64,000 nucleotides of DNA, taken from assembly GCA_001604185.1 (NCBI GenBank), contig LVAV01000110.1:124001-188000 (forward strand). Direction: 5' to 3'. The notes under the pieces are model-generated. The model ran no database searches. It saw only the letters and a list, made by a program, of their open reading frames with translations, and had not been told where the DNA came from. Made by a program: the position numbers and the translations under genes. The stretch is from Clostridiales bacterium Firm_16. Lineage in GTDB: Bacteria > Bacillota > Clostridia > Saccharofermentanales > Saccharofermentanaceae. Below, one piece after another: positions 8,321-17,032 of the stretch; position 1 is the stretch's first letter; each line of letters starts with the position of its first letter.

Positions 8321-8469
8321 CCGAGGAAATGATTCTTTCCCAATTGAAAAGAATTGGTAACAGAAAATACAGGAAAGATGCATTGAAACGATATACGACT
8401 TCGGGTAACATGATATACGACAATATATGCGAAGTGTCATAAGACACGTTCAGTCGCAAAGGAGAAAGT

Positions 8470-9783
8470 ATGGGTAAAGACGATATTTTGGATTTCGATG
8501 GAGGAATTATCCATTGCTCGTTCTGTGGAAAGAGTGAGCAGGAAGTGTCGCGTATGCTGGCAGGGCCGCCGGGCGTATATATCTGTAATGAGTGCGTGAC
8601 GATCTGCGAATCCATTCTTGCTGAGGATGAAGTTGGCTTCAAGAATACGAAGTACAATAAGGATGCCAAGAGAGATCATCTGCCGACACCGGCAGAGTTA
8701 AAGGCCGCTCTGGATGAGTATGTTATCGGACAGGAGACCGCGAAGAAAGCTTTGGCGGTTGCGGTTTATAACCATTACAAGCGTGTTTTCTCCAAGATGT
8801 CTACTTCAGATGACATTGAACTGACCAAGAGTAATATCCTCCTGATCGGACCGACAGGCTGTGGTAAGACACTTCTGGCTCAGACTCTGGCAAGAGCTCT
8901 GAATGTTCCTTTCGCTATTGCTGATGCTACGACATTGACTGAGGCCGGTTATGTAGGTGAGGACGTAGAGAACATTCTTCTCAAGCTCCTGCAGGCCGCA
9001 GAATACGACGTAGAAGCCGCCCAGCGCGGTATCATCTATATCGATGAGATCGACAAGATCACCAAGAAGTCGGAGAATCCGTCCATCACCCGTGATGTAA
9101 GTGGTGAAGGTGTTCAGCAGGCATTGCTGAAGATCCTGGAGAGCACGGTTGCCAATGTTCCGCCGCAAGGTGGCAGAAAGCATCCGCACCAGGAGTTTAT
9201 TCAGATCGATACCACGAATATCCTGTTTATCTGTGGCGGTGCTTTTGACGGACTGGAGAAGATCATCGAGCAGCGCATCGGTAAGAAGAATTTCGGTTTC
9301 GGTGCGGAGATCGTTTCCAATCTGGAGAAGCAGGCCGGTGAATGGCTCACTGAGCTGGTACCGCAGGACCTGATGAAGTACGGACTGATTCCGGAGTTTA
9401 TCGGACGTGTGCCGATCAATGTAACGCTGGATGGTTTGGACGAAGCTTCTCTGATCCGTATCCTGCGTGAACCGAAGAACGCTTTGCTGAAGCAGTACTG
9501 GAAGATGCTGAAGATGGACGGCGTAGAGCTGGAGTTCGAAGATGACGCAGTCGTAGAGATCGCCAAGAAGGCCATCGAGAGAAAGACCGGTGCCCGCGGA
9601 CTGCGTGCGATCCTGGAAGACTTGATGATGGATATCATGTACGAGGTACCGTCCCAGCAGGATGCCGTGAAGTGCATCGTGACGAAGGAATGCGTGACCG
9701 AGAATAAGAAACCGGAACTGATCAAGGGTTCCAAACCGAAGAAACAGAGGACCCGAGAGAAGACAGAAGAAAAAGGCGCATGA
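8470..9783 (+). CDS. clpX: ATP-dependent Clp protease ATP-binding subunit ClpX
   Basis: A 437-residue AAA+ unfoldase that feeds substrates to the ClpP peptidase. The N-terminal zinc-binding domain has CSFC and CNEC (about 16-41). The AAA module shows Walker A GPTGCGKT (about 125-132), the pore loop GYVGED, Walker [11 protein letters not shown], the RKH pore loop in [10 protein letters not shown] and sensor 2 GARGLRAI. Length and order are standard. The ATG follows AAAGGAGAAA. clpP is not in this window. The small gene downstream begins 18 bases after the stop and is probably co-transcribed. Confidence 0.98.
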   Translation: MGKDDILDFDGGIIHCSFCGKSEQEVSRMLAGPPGVYICNECVTICESILAEDEVGFKNTKYNKDAKRDHLPTPAELKAALDEYVIGQETAKKALAVAVYNHYKRVFSKMSTSDDIELTKSNILLIGPTGCGKTLLAQTLARALNVPFAIADATTLTEAGYVGEDVENILLKLLQAAEYDVEAAQRGIIYIDEIDKITKKSENPSITRDVSGEGVQQALLKILESTVANVPPQGGRKHPHQEFIQIDTTNILFICGGAFDGLEKIIEQRIGKKNFGFGAEIVSNLEKQAGEWLTELVPQDLMKYGLIPEFIGRVPINVTLDGLDEASLIRILREPKNALLKQYWKMLKMDGVELEFEDDAVVEIAKKAIERKTGARGLRAILEDLMMDIMYEVPSQQDAVKCIVTKECVTENKKPELIKGSKPKKQRTREKTEEKGA

Positions 9784-9801
9784 CCGTAATGTGGGGTGAC
9801 C

Positions 9802-10176
9802 ATGGCGAAGAAACTGAAACAACTGATTGAAATGGTCGAGAAGTTTCTTGCGGATTTTGATGCAGAAAAGGCAGGGGAGAAGGTCGGACAAGACGATCTT
9901 CTTCGCCTGCTTTCTTATACCTCGAGATGGCTTGCTTATTTCCAGCATGAGAGGCTGATCCATCTGATCGTAACCGTGCTTTTCGGCATCTGCGCAATCG
10001 TAAATACAGGCTTTCTGGCCGTGAAACCATCCATACATCTTTTACTACTGGAAGTGCTGATCATGGTGTTATTGATCCCATACATTTTCCACTACTACAA
10101 GTTGGAGAACGGGGTACAGAAACTCTATGATCTGGTAGATGAACTTGAGAAACGAAAGGAGAACAACAATGGCTAA
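9802..10176 (+). CDS. Small membrane protein of unknown function
   Basis: About 124 residues. An N-terminal amphipathic, charged region (1-50) is followed by two hydrophobic segments (about 53-72 and 76-94, the second starting SIHLLLLEVLIMVLLIPYIF) and a charged helical tail ending LEKRKENNNG. I do not recognise a family. It sits between clpX and the ROK kinase and overlaps the kinase start by 8 bases, so translation of the two is probably coupled. The start is uncertain: the track uses GTG 9796, while ATG 9802 lies two bases after GGGGTGAC, which is closer than usual. Confidence 0.7.
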   Translation: MAKKLKQLIEMVEKFLADFDAEKAGEKVGQDDLLRLLSYTSRWLAYFQHERLIHLIVTVLFGICAIVNTGFLAVKPSIHLLLLEVLIMVLLIPYIFHYYKLENGVQKLYDLVDELEKRKENNNG

Positions 10177-11134
10177 GTATTATATCTGTCTGGATATTGG
10201 CGGAACGAAGGTTTTGGGTGCGGTCTTTAACGAGAAGAGAGAGATCGTACATCGGATCAAGAAGAAGACGAAAGCAAGCGGTGATGATTCCCAAAATATC
10301 GAGAACACCATCATCTCGGTCGTGGAAGAACTCCTTTCTGAATTCAAGATCGATATTAAGGATGTTTCGGCGATCGCGGCCGGCGCACCGGGTGTCATCA
10401 ACATCGAGAAAGGTATCGTTCTTTTCTCACCTAATCTTCCCTGGAAGAACTATGAGATCAAGAAAGCGATCGAGAATAAGTTTAAGGTTCCGTTCTTCAT
10501 CGGTAACGACGTAAATGTCGGAGTTTATGGTGAATGGAAATACGGCGCGGCTAAAGGGAAAAAACAGGTCGTGGGTCTTTTCGTCGGAACCGGTATGGGC
10601 GCCGGATTGATCCTGGACGGAAAACTGTTTACCGGATATAACGATAAGGGTGCAGAATGCGGTCATATGATCCTGGATCCGGAAGGACCGAAGTGTAATT
10701 GCGGCCAGAGAGGCTGTCTGGAGGCCTTCTCCAGCAAACAGGGAATCATCGATTATATCCGTACTCAGGTGAGCCGTGGAAGAGAATGTACTCTGGATAA
10801 AGCCGCAAAGAAGGGCATCTTAAAGAGCAAGGCTCTGAAGACAGCTTACGATGAAGGTGATGAAGTTGCCATCGAGGCGGTGGACCGTGCCTGTCATTAT
10901 CTGGCCATCGGTGTCGGAAATCTCATCAATACATTCAGTCCGGAAGTTGTGATCCTTGGCGGCGGCGTTATCGAATCTATGGGAGATGTATTCCTTTCCA
11001 AGGTTCTGAAAGAAGTTGACCGCTACTGCATGCCGTCGATCCGGGATACCGTTACTATTGCCAATGCCGCCCTCGGCGATGATTCGATCCTGTACGGTTC
11101 TCTGGCCATGATCGATGATATGCTGAAGAAGTAA
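10169..11134 (+). CDS. ROK-family sugar kinase, probably glucokinase
   Basis: A 321-residue cytoplasmic kinase. The phosphate loop is CLDIGGTKVLGAVF (about 5-18), the sugar-binding and catalytic segment is FIGNDVNVGVYGE, and the ROK zinc motif CNCGQRGCLE follows HMILDPEGPKC. A second glycine-rich motif VVILGGGV lies near residue 270. The family phosphorylates glucose or related hexoses with ATP; glucose is the likely substrate but is not proven. The start ATG 10169 follows AAAGGAGAAC; the track start 30 bases earlier lies inside the preceding gene. A hairpin terminator follows. Confidence 0.9.
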   Translation: MAKYYICLDIGGTKVLGAVFNEKREIVHRIKKKTKASGDDSQNIENTIISVVEELLSEFKIDIKDVSAIAAGAPGVINIEKGIVLFSPNLPWKNYEIKKAIENKFKVPFFIGNDVNVGVYGEWKYGAAKGKKQVVGLFVGTGMGAGLILDGKLFTGYNDKGAECGHMILDPEGPKCNCGQRGCLEAFSSKQGIIDYIRTQVSRGRECTLDKAAKKGILKSKALKTAYDEGDEVAIEAVDRACHYLAIGVGNLINTFSPEVVILGGGVIESMGDVFLSKVLKEVDRYCMPSIRDTVTIANAALGDDSILYGSLAMIDDMLKK

Positions 11135-11148
11135 TTTTATCAGTAAAC

Positions 11149-11202
11149 AAAAAAGCATGTTTCAGCGCCGGTACTCGGGCTTCGACATGCTTTTTCTTTT
11201 TA
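11149..11202. terminator. Bidirectional terminator between convergent genes
   Basis: AAAAAGCATGT and ACATGCTTTTT bracket a GC-rich loop. T tracts on both strands let it serve the kinase gene (plus) and the membrane protein of the moxR operon (minus), which converge here. Confidence 0.85.
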
Positions 11203-11216
11203 GTTCAATCTAAGTT

Positions 11217-12440
11217 TCACTCTTTGTTATAGCGTACCGATTCGTAGAGGGAGGTCAGTTCGGAAATGGATGGATCTCCTTCTTCCTTGATGAGGGCTTC
11301 GATCTGCTTCGGGGAAGAGGAGTTCTTGATGGGAACACCGTTCTTGATGGCTTTTGTAACGCGTGCATAGTATTTCTTGCGTATCTCGCGTTCGTATCCT
11401 TGACCGAAATCCTGACGCTTGGAAGTCTTTTTCTTCGCCTTTGGAACTTCTTCGATGATGTCGATAATGGAATCATCCACAACTTTGGGGACCTTTTCTA
11501 CGTGGTGGAAACGTTTCATGATCTCGCGAACAAGTGTATAGATGAGCAATGTCACGCAGACCGCAACGGTCACGATTGTAATCGTTGTCAGGATCTTCGT
11601 CATAAGCGGATTATCCGCTACGGTTTCTTCGAGTTCCTCAGAAATGTTCCCAAAAGCATTTCCGCCGCCGCCCTCCTCGACCTTGCCTGGCTCAGGGAAG
11701 AGTTTCCCGATCAATTCACCGATGAAAAGAAGAATGCGTGTAAGCAATTGCTTGAACTTTTCTACCGGGAAGAGCTTCAGAAGAATGACGGAAAGAAGGA
11801 TACCGGACACGCCGAGTCCAGTAGTGAAATAGTGCTGTTTCTTCGCTGCTGTTACCGGCTGTGTGGAGGAATGGATATTGTGATAGTAGTTTTCTTCGAA
11901 TGTGTCCGTCTGTCTTGCGATCAGGAAGCAGGCGATGATCATGATGGAATTGGTGGTGACCATGTCCAGACGGAAGTGATAACCGGTGAAAATGAGCATC
12001 GCATCCAACATGAAGTGCAGAAGTATCGAGAAGACAAATCCGTCACTCCGCACACGCTTCATGCCCTGACGAAGCCGCTGGAACAAAGAATAGAGAATGT
12101 TAGGAATACCAATTGAGAACCCGATGAACAGTGCGTTATACGTGGCCTGATTGTTTCCGCCCATGATGCGCTGCATGACCACCAGGAAAGTGATGGTGAC
12201 GGCAATATGGAGTATGATCAGCGACGGGAACGAGAAACGCAGACGACGGATCACTACGAAAATGGAAGGCAGGAATATACATCCCCACATGACCGGGTAA
12301 CTTACGCGGAAAATATGTGCATAGCAAAGAAGCAGGATACTTCCTGAAAGGATTGTGAAGAAAAATACCATCGACATAAGGAAGTCGGTGCCGATCCGGT
12401 CAGGATAGAATAAAGACTTATCCTTCTTTTCATCAGTCAT
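11217..12440 (-). CDS. Polytopic membrane protein, third gene of the moxR-DUF58 operon
   Basis: A 407-residue protein with about seven hydrophobic segments in the first 225 residues, another at about 285-305, and a basic cytoplasmic tail (GQGYEREIRKKYYARVTKAIKNG...) resembling the C-terminal part of DUF4129-like proteins. In many bacteria the gene after moxR and DUF58 encodes a transglutaminase-like membrane protein; no transglutaminase Cys-His-Asp triad is visible here. The start at 12440 has GGAGGTGA at the right distance and overlaps the DUF58 gene by 8 bases. Function is unknown; a role in envelope complex assembly with MoxR is inferred from context. Confidence 0.75.
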   Translation of the reverse strand: MTDEKKDKSLFYPDRIGTDFLMSMVFFFTILSGSILLLCYAHIFRVSYPVMWGCIFLPSIFVVIRRLRFSFPSLIILHIAVTITFLVVMQRIMGGNNQATYNALFIGFSIGIPNILYSLFQRLRQGMKRVRSDGFVFSILLHFMLDAMLIFTGYHFRLDMVTTNSIMIIACFLIARQTDTFEENYYHNIHSSTQPVTAAKKQHYFTTGLGVSGILLSVILLKLFPVEKFKQLLTRILLFIGELIGKLFPEPGKVEEGGGGNAFGNISEELEETVADNPLMTKILTTITIVTVAVCVTLLIYTLVREIMKRFHHVEKVPKVVDDSIIDIIEEVPKAKKKTSKRQDFGQGYEREIRKKYYARVTKAIKNGVPIKNSSSPKQIEALIKEEGDPSISELTSLYESVRYNKE

Positions 12441-13563
12441 GACCGATCACCTCCCAACGATAGAACTTGGAAGCCAGCTGGCTTTCAAGGTTAAACTGGG
12501 CAGTATACTTATAAGCTGGCATGACCCACAGAAGCGATTGATGCGTTCTCGTCAGGTTAAGGATAGCCGGACGGAAAGAACCGTCGTATTTCGGGGAGAT
12601 GATCACGATGTAATCATCCCGGTTCATTGTAAAGGCATATTCCTCAAGCAGTGTAGGGAAAGGCAGGACATCCTGGTTTAGGTCGATACGGGCCAGCTCT
12701 ACGGCACGGCGGAGAAGCGTGCTCTTATCGGCATCCATTTCCGAGATGACCGGAGTCTGGGACTGGATATCCTTTCCGTTGGTGTAGATCGCGGTAGGAA
12801 TACCCGCATTTACCAGTTCACACATGTAAGAGAAGGCCAGGCTGATGGATTTCTCCAGCAAGCTGGTCGAACCCTTGGTGTTATAGACTTCAAGGTTTAA
12901 AAAGATCGAAACCTGTCTGGTAGAAGTCGAAGCGTTCTGGTTGACCATGAAATCTCCGGTCTTGGCAGTCGCGGTCCAGTTGATGGAGCGCATCGGATCC
13001 CAAGGCTGGTATTCACGGATCCCCGCGAATGAGAAGGGGTCCGTAAGAAGCGTTCTTCTCTGAAGAATGTCACTGAAGGTGATGGACAGAAGCGGTTTAA
13101 GTTCGGAAGTGTCGATCCGCTCCGGAAGGATCGTGATGCTGTCCTCGGTAGGATAATCCTTCGTCATCCTCTCCAGAAGAAACAGATCACTGGTAGAAAT
13201 GTTCACACGGGCAATGGAATAGAAACCACGCTTGGAACAACGGGCCTTGATCTTTCTGGTATGACGGGAGAAGGGTCTCATGGTAAGCATGTCTTCACGG
13301 TAAAGAAGATCAGACACCGACGTGTTGGTCATATCCTTAAACTCCAGGACAAGAGGTGCCTCAAACTTCAAAAGCAGGAAAGGAAGAGGCAGTTTCTTAT
13401 TGTTCTGGGCGATCTCTACAACTTCGATCACTTCGCCGAAATTAGCTACTTTCTGGGAAAAGTGCACGTTCAGATCCACGCTGTCCAGAGCGTGTTTTCT
13501 ATAGTAAAAGAGCTCAAATCCCACAAGGATGCCCAGAATGACAATAAAGATCAGTATCTGCAT
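12433..13563 (-). CDS. DUF58-family protein
   Basis: A 376-residue protein with one N-terminal hydrophobic helix (about 2-17). The DUF58 signature REYQPWDPMRSINWTATAKT lies near residue 190, followed by a von Willebrand A-like fold (VSIFLNLEV...). These proteins are almost always encoded next to MoxR ATPases and are thought to act with them in protein complex maturation. I place the start at ATG 13563, which overlaps the moxR stop as TAATG, with GGAGGA upstream at a long spacing; the track start 27 bases earlier is a TTG without a ribosome site. Confidence 0.88.
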   Translation of the reverse strand: MQILIFIVILGILVGFELFYYRKHALDSVDLNVHFSQKVANFGEVIEVVEIAQNNKKLPLPFLLLKFEAPLVLEFKDMTNTSVSDLLYREDMLTMRPFSRHTRKIKARCSKRGFYSIARVNISTSDLFLLERMTKDYPTEDSITILPERIDTSELKPLLSITFSDILQRRTLLTDPFSFAGIREYQPWDPMRSINWTATAKTGDFMVNQNASTSTRQVSIFLNLEVYNTKGSTSLLEKSISLAFSYMCELVNAGIPTAIYTNGKDIQSQTPVISEMDADKSTLLRRAVELARIDLNQDVLPFPTLLEEYAFTMNRDDYIVIISPKYDGSFRPAILNLTRTHQSLLWVMPAYKYTAQFNLESQLASKFYRWEVIGHD

Positions 13564-14552
13564 TAGAGAGAGAAATCCTCCGTAGGACAATCTACCGTCC
13601 CGAGGATCGAGTTGATAACGGATGCGGCGATATCATGCTGGGACTGGAATCCACCTTCTGTCGAGAAAGAAGTGGATGCGTTCAGGGAGAGACGGTGGGA
13701 CAGGATCGGAACCGCCAGTTCCTTGAAATCATCGGGTGTACAGAAATTGCGGCCGCGAAGAAGTGCGAGTGCCTTGGCAGCGGCAACAAAGGCCAGAAGA
13801 GCACGCGGGCTGGCGCCGATACGTACCTGGGTAGAGGTACGGGTCGCTTCCACGATGCGGGTCGCATAATCATAAAGGCTATCTGCAACGCGAACATTTC
13901 TGGCTTCCTTCTGCATGGCAAGAAGCTCAGACGGCTCGGCTACGGACGGAAGCGAGGTAAGCGGATCGTCTGTGGCGAAACGCTTCAGGATCGCGATGCT
14001 CTCCTCGTGTGTCGGATAATCCATGGAAAGAAGCATCAGGAAACGGTCCAGCTGGGCTTCCGGCAACGGGAAAGTACCCTGGGATTCAATCGGGTTCTGA
14101 GTAGCAATAACCAGGAACGGCGGCGGGAGAACGTGAGTCTCACCATCTACGGTGACCTGCTTCTCCTCCATGCACTCCAGAAGACTGGACTGTGTACGTG
14201 CCGTGGCACGGTTGATCTCGTCAGCCAGCAGAATATTGGTAAAAAGCGGACCCTTACGGAAAATAAACTGTTCCGAAGCACGGTCATAATAGTGGATACC
14301 TGTCAGATCGGAGGGGAGAAGGTCGATAGTGAACTGCACTCTCTTGAAATCCAGATTCAACGACTGAGCGAGAGCACGGGCTGTCTTCGTCTTGCCTGTT
14401 CCCGGCACATCCTCGAGAAGAACGTGTCCTCCTACGAGAAGAGCGACCATTAGCAGCTCGATTTGCTTGTCTTTACCTACGATGACTTGATTAACGTTAC
14501 TGATGATCTTGGAAGCAACGGTATTTGCCGTTGTCTGACCGGAACTCTCCAT
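13563..14552 (-). CDS. MoxR-type AAA+ ATPase
   Basis: A 329-residue AAA+ protein of the MoxR branch. Walker A is VPGTGKT (about 49-55), Walker B ILLADEINRA (about 105-114) and the sensor region FLVIATQNPIESQGTFPLPEAQLDRF is typical. The C-terminal helical lid includes GASPRALLAF. MoxR ATPases work as chaperones with VWA-fold partners such as the DUF58 protein encoded next. The ATG is preceded by GGAGGT. It is the first gene of a three-gene operon read leftwards from a promoter that is back-to-back with that of the XRE-cupin gene. Confidence 0.94.
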   Translation of the reverse strand: MESSGQTTANTVASKIISNVNQVIVGKDKQIELLMVALLVGGHVLLEDVPGTGKTKTARALAQSLNLDFKRVQFTIDLLPSDLTGIHYYDRASEQFIFRKGPLFTNILLADEINRATARTQSSLLECMEEKQVTVDGETHVLPPPFLVIATQNPIESQGTFPLPEAQLDRFLMLLSMDYPTHEESIAILKRFATDDPLTSLPSVAEPSELLAMQKEARNVRVADSLYDYATRIVEATRTSTQVRIGASPRALLAFVAAAKALALLRGRNFCTPDDFKELAVPILSHRLSLNASTSFSTEGGFQSQHDIAASVINSILGTVDCPTEDFSL

Positions 14553-14593
14553 AAATACCTCCGAAAAAAGCTCGAAATCTTGTTGTTTTTTAA

Positions 14594-14652
14594 TTATACT
14601 ACATTAGTTCTCATTCTGTCAGTTGACACATGATGTTTTGAAAACTATTATA
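14594..14652. promoter_or_regulatory. Divergent promoters of moxR and the XRE-cupin gene
   Basis: Plus: TTGACA (14624-14629), 17 bp, TATTAT (14647-14652). Minus: CTGACA (reverse of 14618-14623), 18 bp, TATAAT (reverse of 14594-14599). The two -35 elements abut and make the inverted repeat TGTCA-GT-TGACA, so RNA polymerases for the two directions should compete for overlapping sites. Confidence 0.75.
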
Positions 14653-14684
14653 AGATGACTAATTATCCTAGGGGAGGTATGGCT

Positions 14685-15248
14685 ATGACAGACCAACTGC
14701 GTCAGATCGGTGAGAGAATTGCAGCGCTGCGTGAGATCGAAGAGATCGATATTCCGACAATGGCGGCCCGCTGTGAAGTATCTGAAGAGGATTATATACT
14801 CTATGAACAAGGCAAGAAGGATTTCTCGGTTTCATTCCTGAATAATGTGGCGGTGATCCTTGGTGTCGATATGGTAGACATCATGGTCGGGGATTCCCCG
14901 AAACTTTCTATTGCCTGCGTCGTAAGAAAGGGCGAGGGCTTCGAGATTGACCGTCGTGCCGCATATAACTATAAGCATCTGGCTTTTACATTCCGCAAGA
15001 AGATCGCGGATCCTTTCCTGGTTACGGTAGAACCGAACGATATCGAGAAGCCGACCCAGCATGCTCATGAGGGGCAGGAATTCGACTACGTGGTCGAGGG
15101 ATCCATGACTTTCTATATCGGCGATATCGTCTACGAGCTTAACGAAGGCGACAGCGTATACTTTAATTCCGATTATCCGCACGCTATGAAGGCGAATAAT
15201 AATAAACCGTGTAAATTCTTGGCGATAGTCATGAAAGGGGATATTTGA
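14685..15248 (+). CDS. XRE-family regulator with C-terminal cupin domain
   Basis: A 187-residue transcription factor. An HTH domain (about 1-65: ERIAALREIEEIDIPTMAARCEVSEEDY...) is joined to a cupin_2 barrel (about 105-185) with the metal-site-like segment PTQHAHEGQEFDYVVEGSMTFYIG and the second cupin motif NEGDSVYFNSDYPHAM. Cupin-XRE proteins sense small ligands and usually control the adjacent gene. Only three bases separate it from the acyl-CoA synthetase gene. ATG 14685 is chosen because GGGGAGG lies seven bases upstream; the track start at 14655 lacks this. Confidence 0.9.
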   Translation: MTDQLRQIGERIAALREIEEIDIPTMAARCEVSEEDYILYEQGKKDFSVSFLNNVAVILGVDMVDIMVGDSPKLSIACVVRKGEGFEIDRRAAYNYKHLAFTFRKKIADPFLVTVEPNDIEKPTQHAHEGQEFDYVVEGSMTFYIGDIVYELNEGDSVYFNSDYPHAMKANNNKPCKFLAIVMKGDI

Positions 15249-15251
15249 TCC

Positions 15252-16937
15252 GTGGCAATTTATGAAGAATTTGTGGGCCGGAATCGTGATGATTTCGTAA
15301 CCCTGGACGACCTGCAGAAAAATTACAAGGTAACCTATCCGAAGACATTCAATTTCGCATATGACGTAATGGATGTCATCGCAGAGCGGACACCGGACAA
15401 GCCGGCTATCCTCTGGGTTTCTAAGCATAATGAAGAAAAGCGTTTCACTTTCGGTGATGTCCGGAAGTATTCCAACATGACCGCGAATTTCTTCAAGAGC
15501 CGGGGAATCAAGAAGGGTGACCGCGTACTTCTGGTACTCAAGCGTGGATACCAGTTCTGGTTTTCTGTTCTGGCCCTTCATAAGATCGGTGCGGTTACGG
15601 TTATGGCAACCAACCAGCTTATGGCAAAAGATTACGTATACCGTGTAAACAGCGCCCACATCAAGATGGCGGTCATCACAGGTGATGACGATTGCACCGA
15701 GCGTTTCGACGAAGATAGTGACCAGTATGATCACGAGGTCATCCGCTGCGTTACCTGGGGTAAGCAGAAGGAAGGCTGGATCGACTTTGATGCAGAAGTG
15801 GCCAAGCAGAGTGATGAGTGGACTCGTCCGACAGGTGAAGAGGGCACCATCGTTACTGACCCGATGCTGATGTGCTTCAGTAGTGGTACCACCGGTTATC
15901 CGAAGATGGTACTGCATGACCATACTCTGCCATTGGGACATCTTTTCACGGGTGTTTTCTGGCACCGTGTTGAAGATGGCAAGCTGCACTTTACGATCTC
16001 CGATACCGGCTGGATGAAGTGCATGTGGGGTAAGTTCTACGGACAGTGGTTCGGTGAAGCCACCCTCTTTATCTACGATTTCGACAAGTTCAACGGCGCA
16101 GACATCCTGCAGAAGATCTGTGATTACAAGATCACGACTTTCTGCGCTCCGCCGACAATGTACCGCTTCATGATCAAGGAAAGCTTCGAAGGCTACGATT
16201 TCTCGCACCTCAAGCACTGCTGTACAGCAGGTGAAGCCTTGAATCCTGAGGTTTATAACCAGTGGCTGAAGAATACAGGCTGCAAGATCTACGAAGGTTT
16301 CGGCCAATCCGAGACATCCGTTGTCTGCGGTACTTATTTCCCGTGGGTTCTGCCGAGAACCGGTTCCATGGGTTATCCGGTACCGGGATTCCACGTTGCC
16401 GTTGTGGATCCGGACGGAAATGAGTGCCCCACCGGTGTGACAGGTGAGATCTGCATCCGTACCAGTGAGGAATACGGCGGACGTCCCGTAGGTCTGCTGC
16501 TCCGTTATGACGATAACCCGGAGGCAATGGAGAAGGCATGGCACGATGGCCTTTACCATACCGGTGATACTGCTTACCGCGATGAGCTGGGCTTCCTGTG
16601 GTATGTCGGCCGTGTAGACGATGTAATCAAGTCTTCCGGTTACCGTATCGGACCTTTCGAGGTAGAAAGCGCACTTATGGAGCATCCATCCGTACTGGAA
16701 TGCGCCGTTACCGGCGTGCCGGATCCGGTAAGAGGTTTTGCCGTAAAGGCTACGATTGTATTGGCTAAGGGCTACGAACCGTCTGAAGAATTGACCAAAA
16801 CTCTTCAGAATCACGTCAAGAAGACCACTGCGCCTTACAAATATCCGCGTGTCGTCGAGTACGTCGACGAGTTACCTAAGACCACAAGCGGAAAAATCAA
16901 GCGCGCGGATATTCGAAAAAGAGATAGCCAAAAATAA
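15252..16937 (+). CDS. AMP-forming acyl-CoA synthetase
   Basis: A 561-residue ANL-superfamily enzyme that activates a carboxylic acid to an acyl-adenylate and then to the CoA thioester. Motifs: MCFSSGTTGYPKMV (about 207-220), YEGFGQSET, the hinge region YHTGDTAYRDELGFLWYVGRVDDVIKSSGYRIGPFEVE, and PKTTSGKIKRADIRKRD with the C-terminal catalytic lysine. It most resembles medium-chain or acetyl-CoA-like synthetases; the acid is not identifiable. The start is GTG 15252, following AAAGGGG. Tight coupling with the cupin regulator suggests substrate-responsive control, as often seen for this pair in Clostridia. Confidence 0.92.
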   Translation: MAIYEEFVGRNRDDFVTLDDLQKNYKVTYPKTFNFAYDVMDVIAERTPDKPAILWVSKHNEEKRFTFGDVRKYSNMTANFFKSRGIKKGDRVLLVLKRGYQFWFSVLALHKIGAVTVMATNQLMAKDYVYRVNSAHIKMAVITGDDDCTERFDEDSDQYDHEVIRCVTWGKQKEGWIDFDAEVAKQSDEWTRPTGEEGTIVTDPMLMCFSSGTTGYPKMVLHDHTLPLGHLFTGVFWHRVEDGKLHFTISDTGWMKCMWGKFYGQWFGEATLFIYDFDKFNGADILQKICDYKITTFCAPPTMYRFMIKESFEGYDFSHLKHCCTAGEALNPEVYNQWLKNTGCKIYEGFGQSETSVVCGTYFPWVLPRTGSMGYPVPGFHVAVVDPDGNECPTGVTGEICIRTSEEYGGRPVGLLLRYDDNPEAMEKAWHDGLYHTGDTAYRDELGFLWYVGRVDDVIKSSGYRIGPFEVESALMEHPSVLECAVTGVPDPVRGFAVKATIVLAKGYEPSEELTKTLQNHVKKTTAPYKYPRVVEYVDELPKTTSGKIKRADIRKRDSQK

Positions 16938-16961
16938 GTAATTATATTATAATATTCTTTT

Positions 16962-17015
16962 GGAAACGCTCGTGTTTTTCCGCTTTATAAGCAAGCATGG
17001 AGCGTTTTCTATTTT
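16962..17015 (+). terminator. Hairpin between the acyl-CoA synthetase and valS
   Basis: AAACGCTC (16964-16971) and GAGCGTTT (17000-17007) pair across a 28-nt loop that itself contains GCTTTATAAGC, followed by TCTATTTTA. This is most simply the terminator of the synthetase. TATAAT at 16948-16953 lies just upstream, so if that is the valS promoter the hairpin would sit in its leader. No T-box motif is visible. Confidence 0.7.
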
Positions 17016-17032
17016 AGACTTGGAGGAATAAG

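Noticed and set aside
16938-17032. T-box riboswitch before valS
   Set aside because: The interval is too short and no T-box core sequence (GGGTGGnACCGCG-like) is visible.
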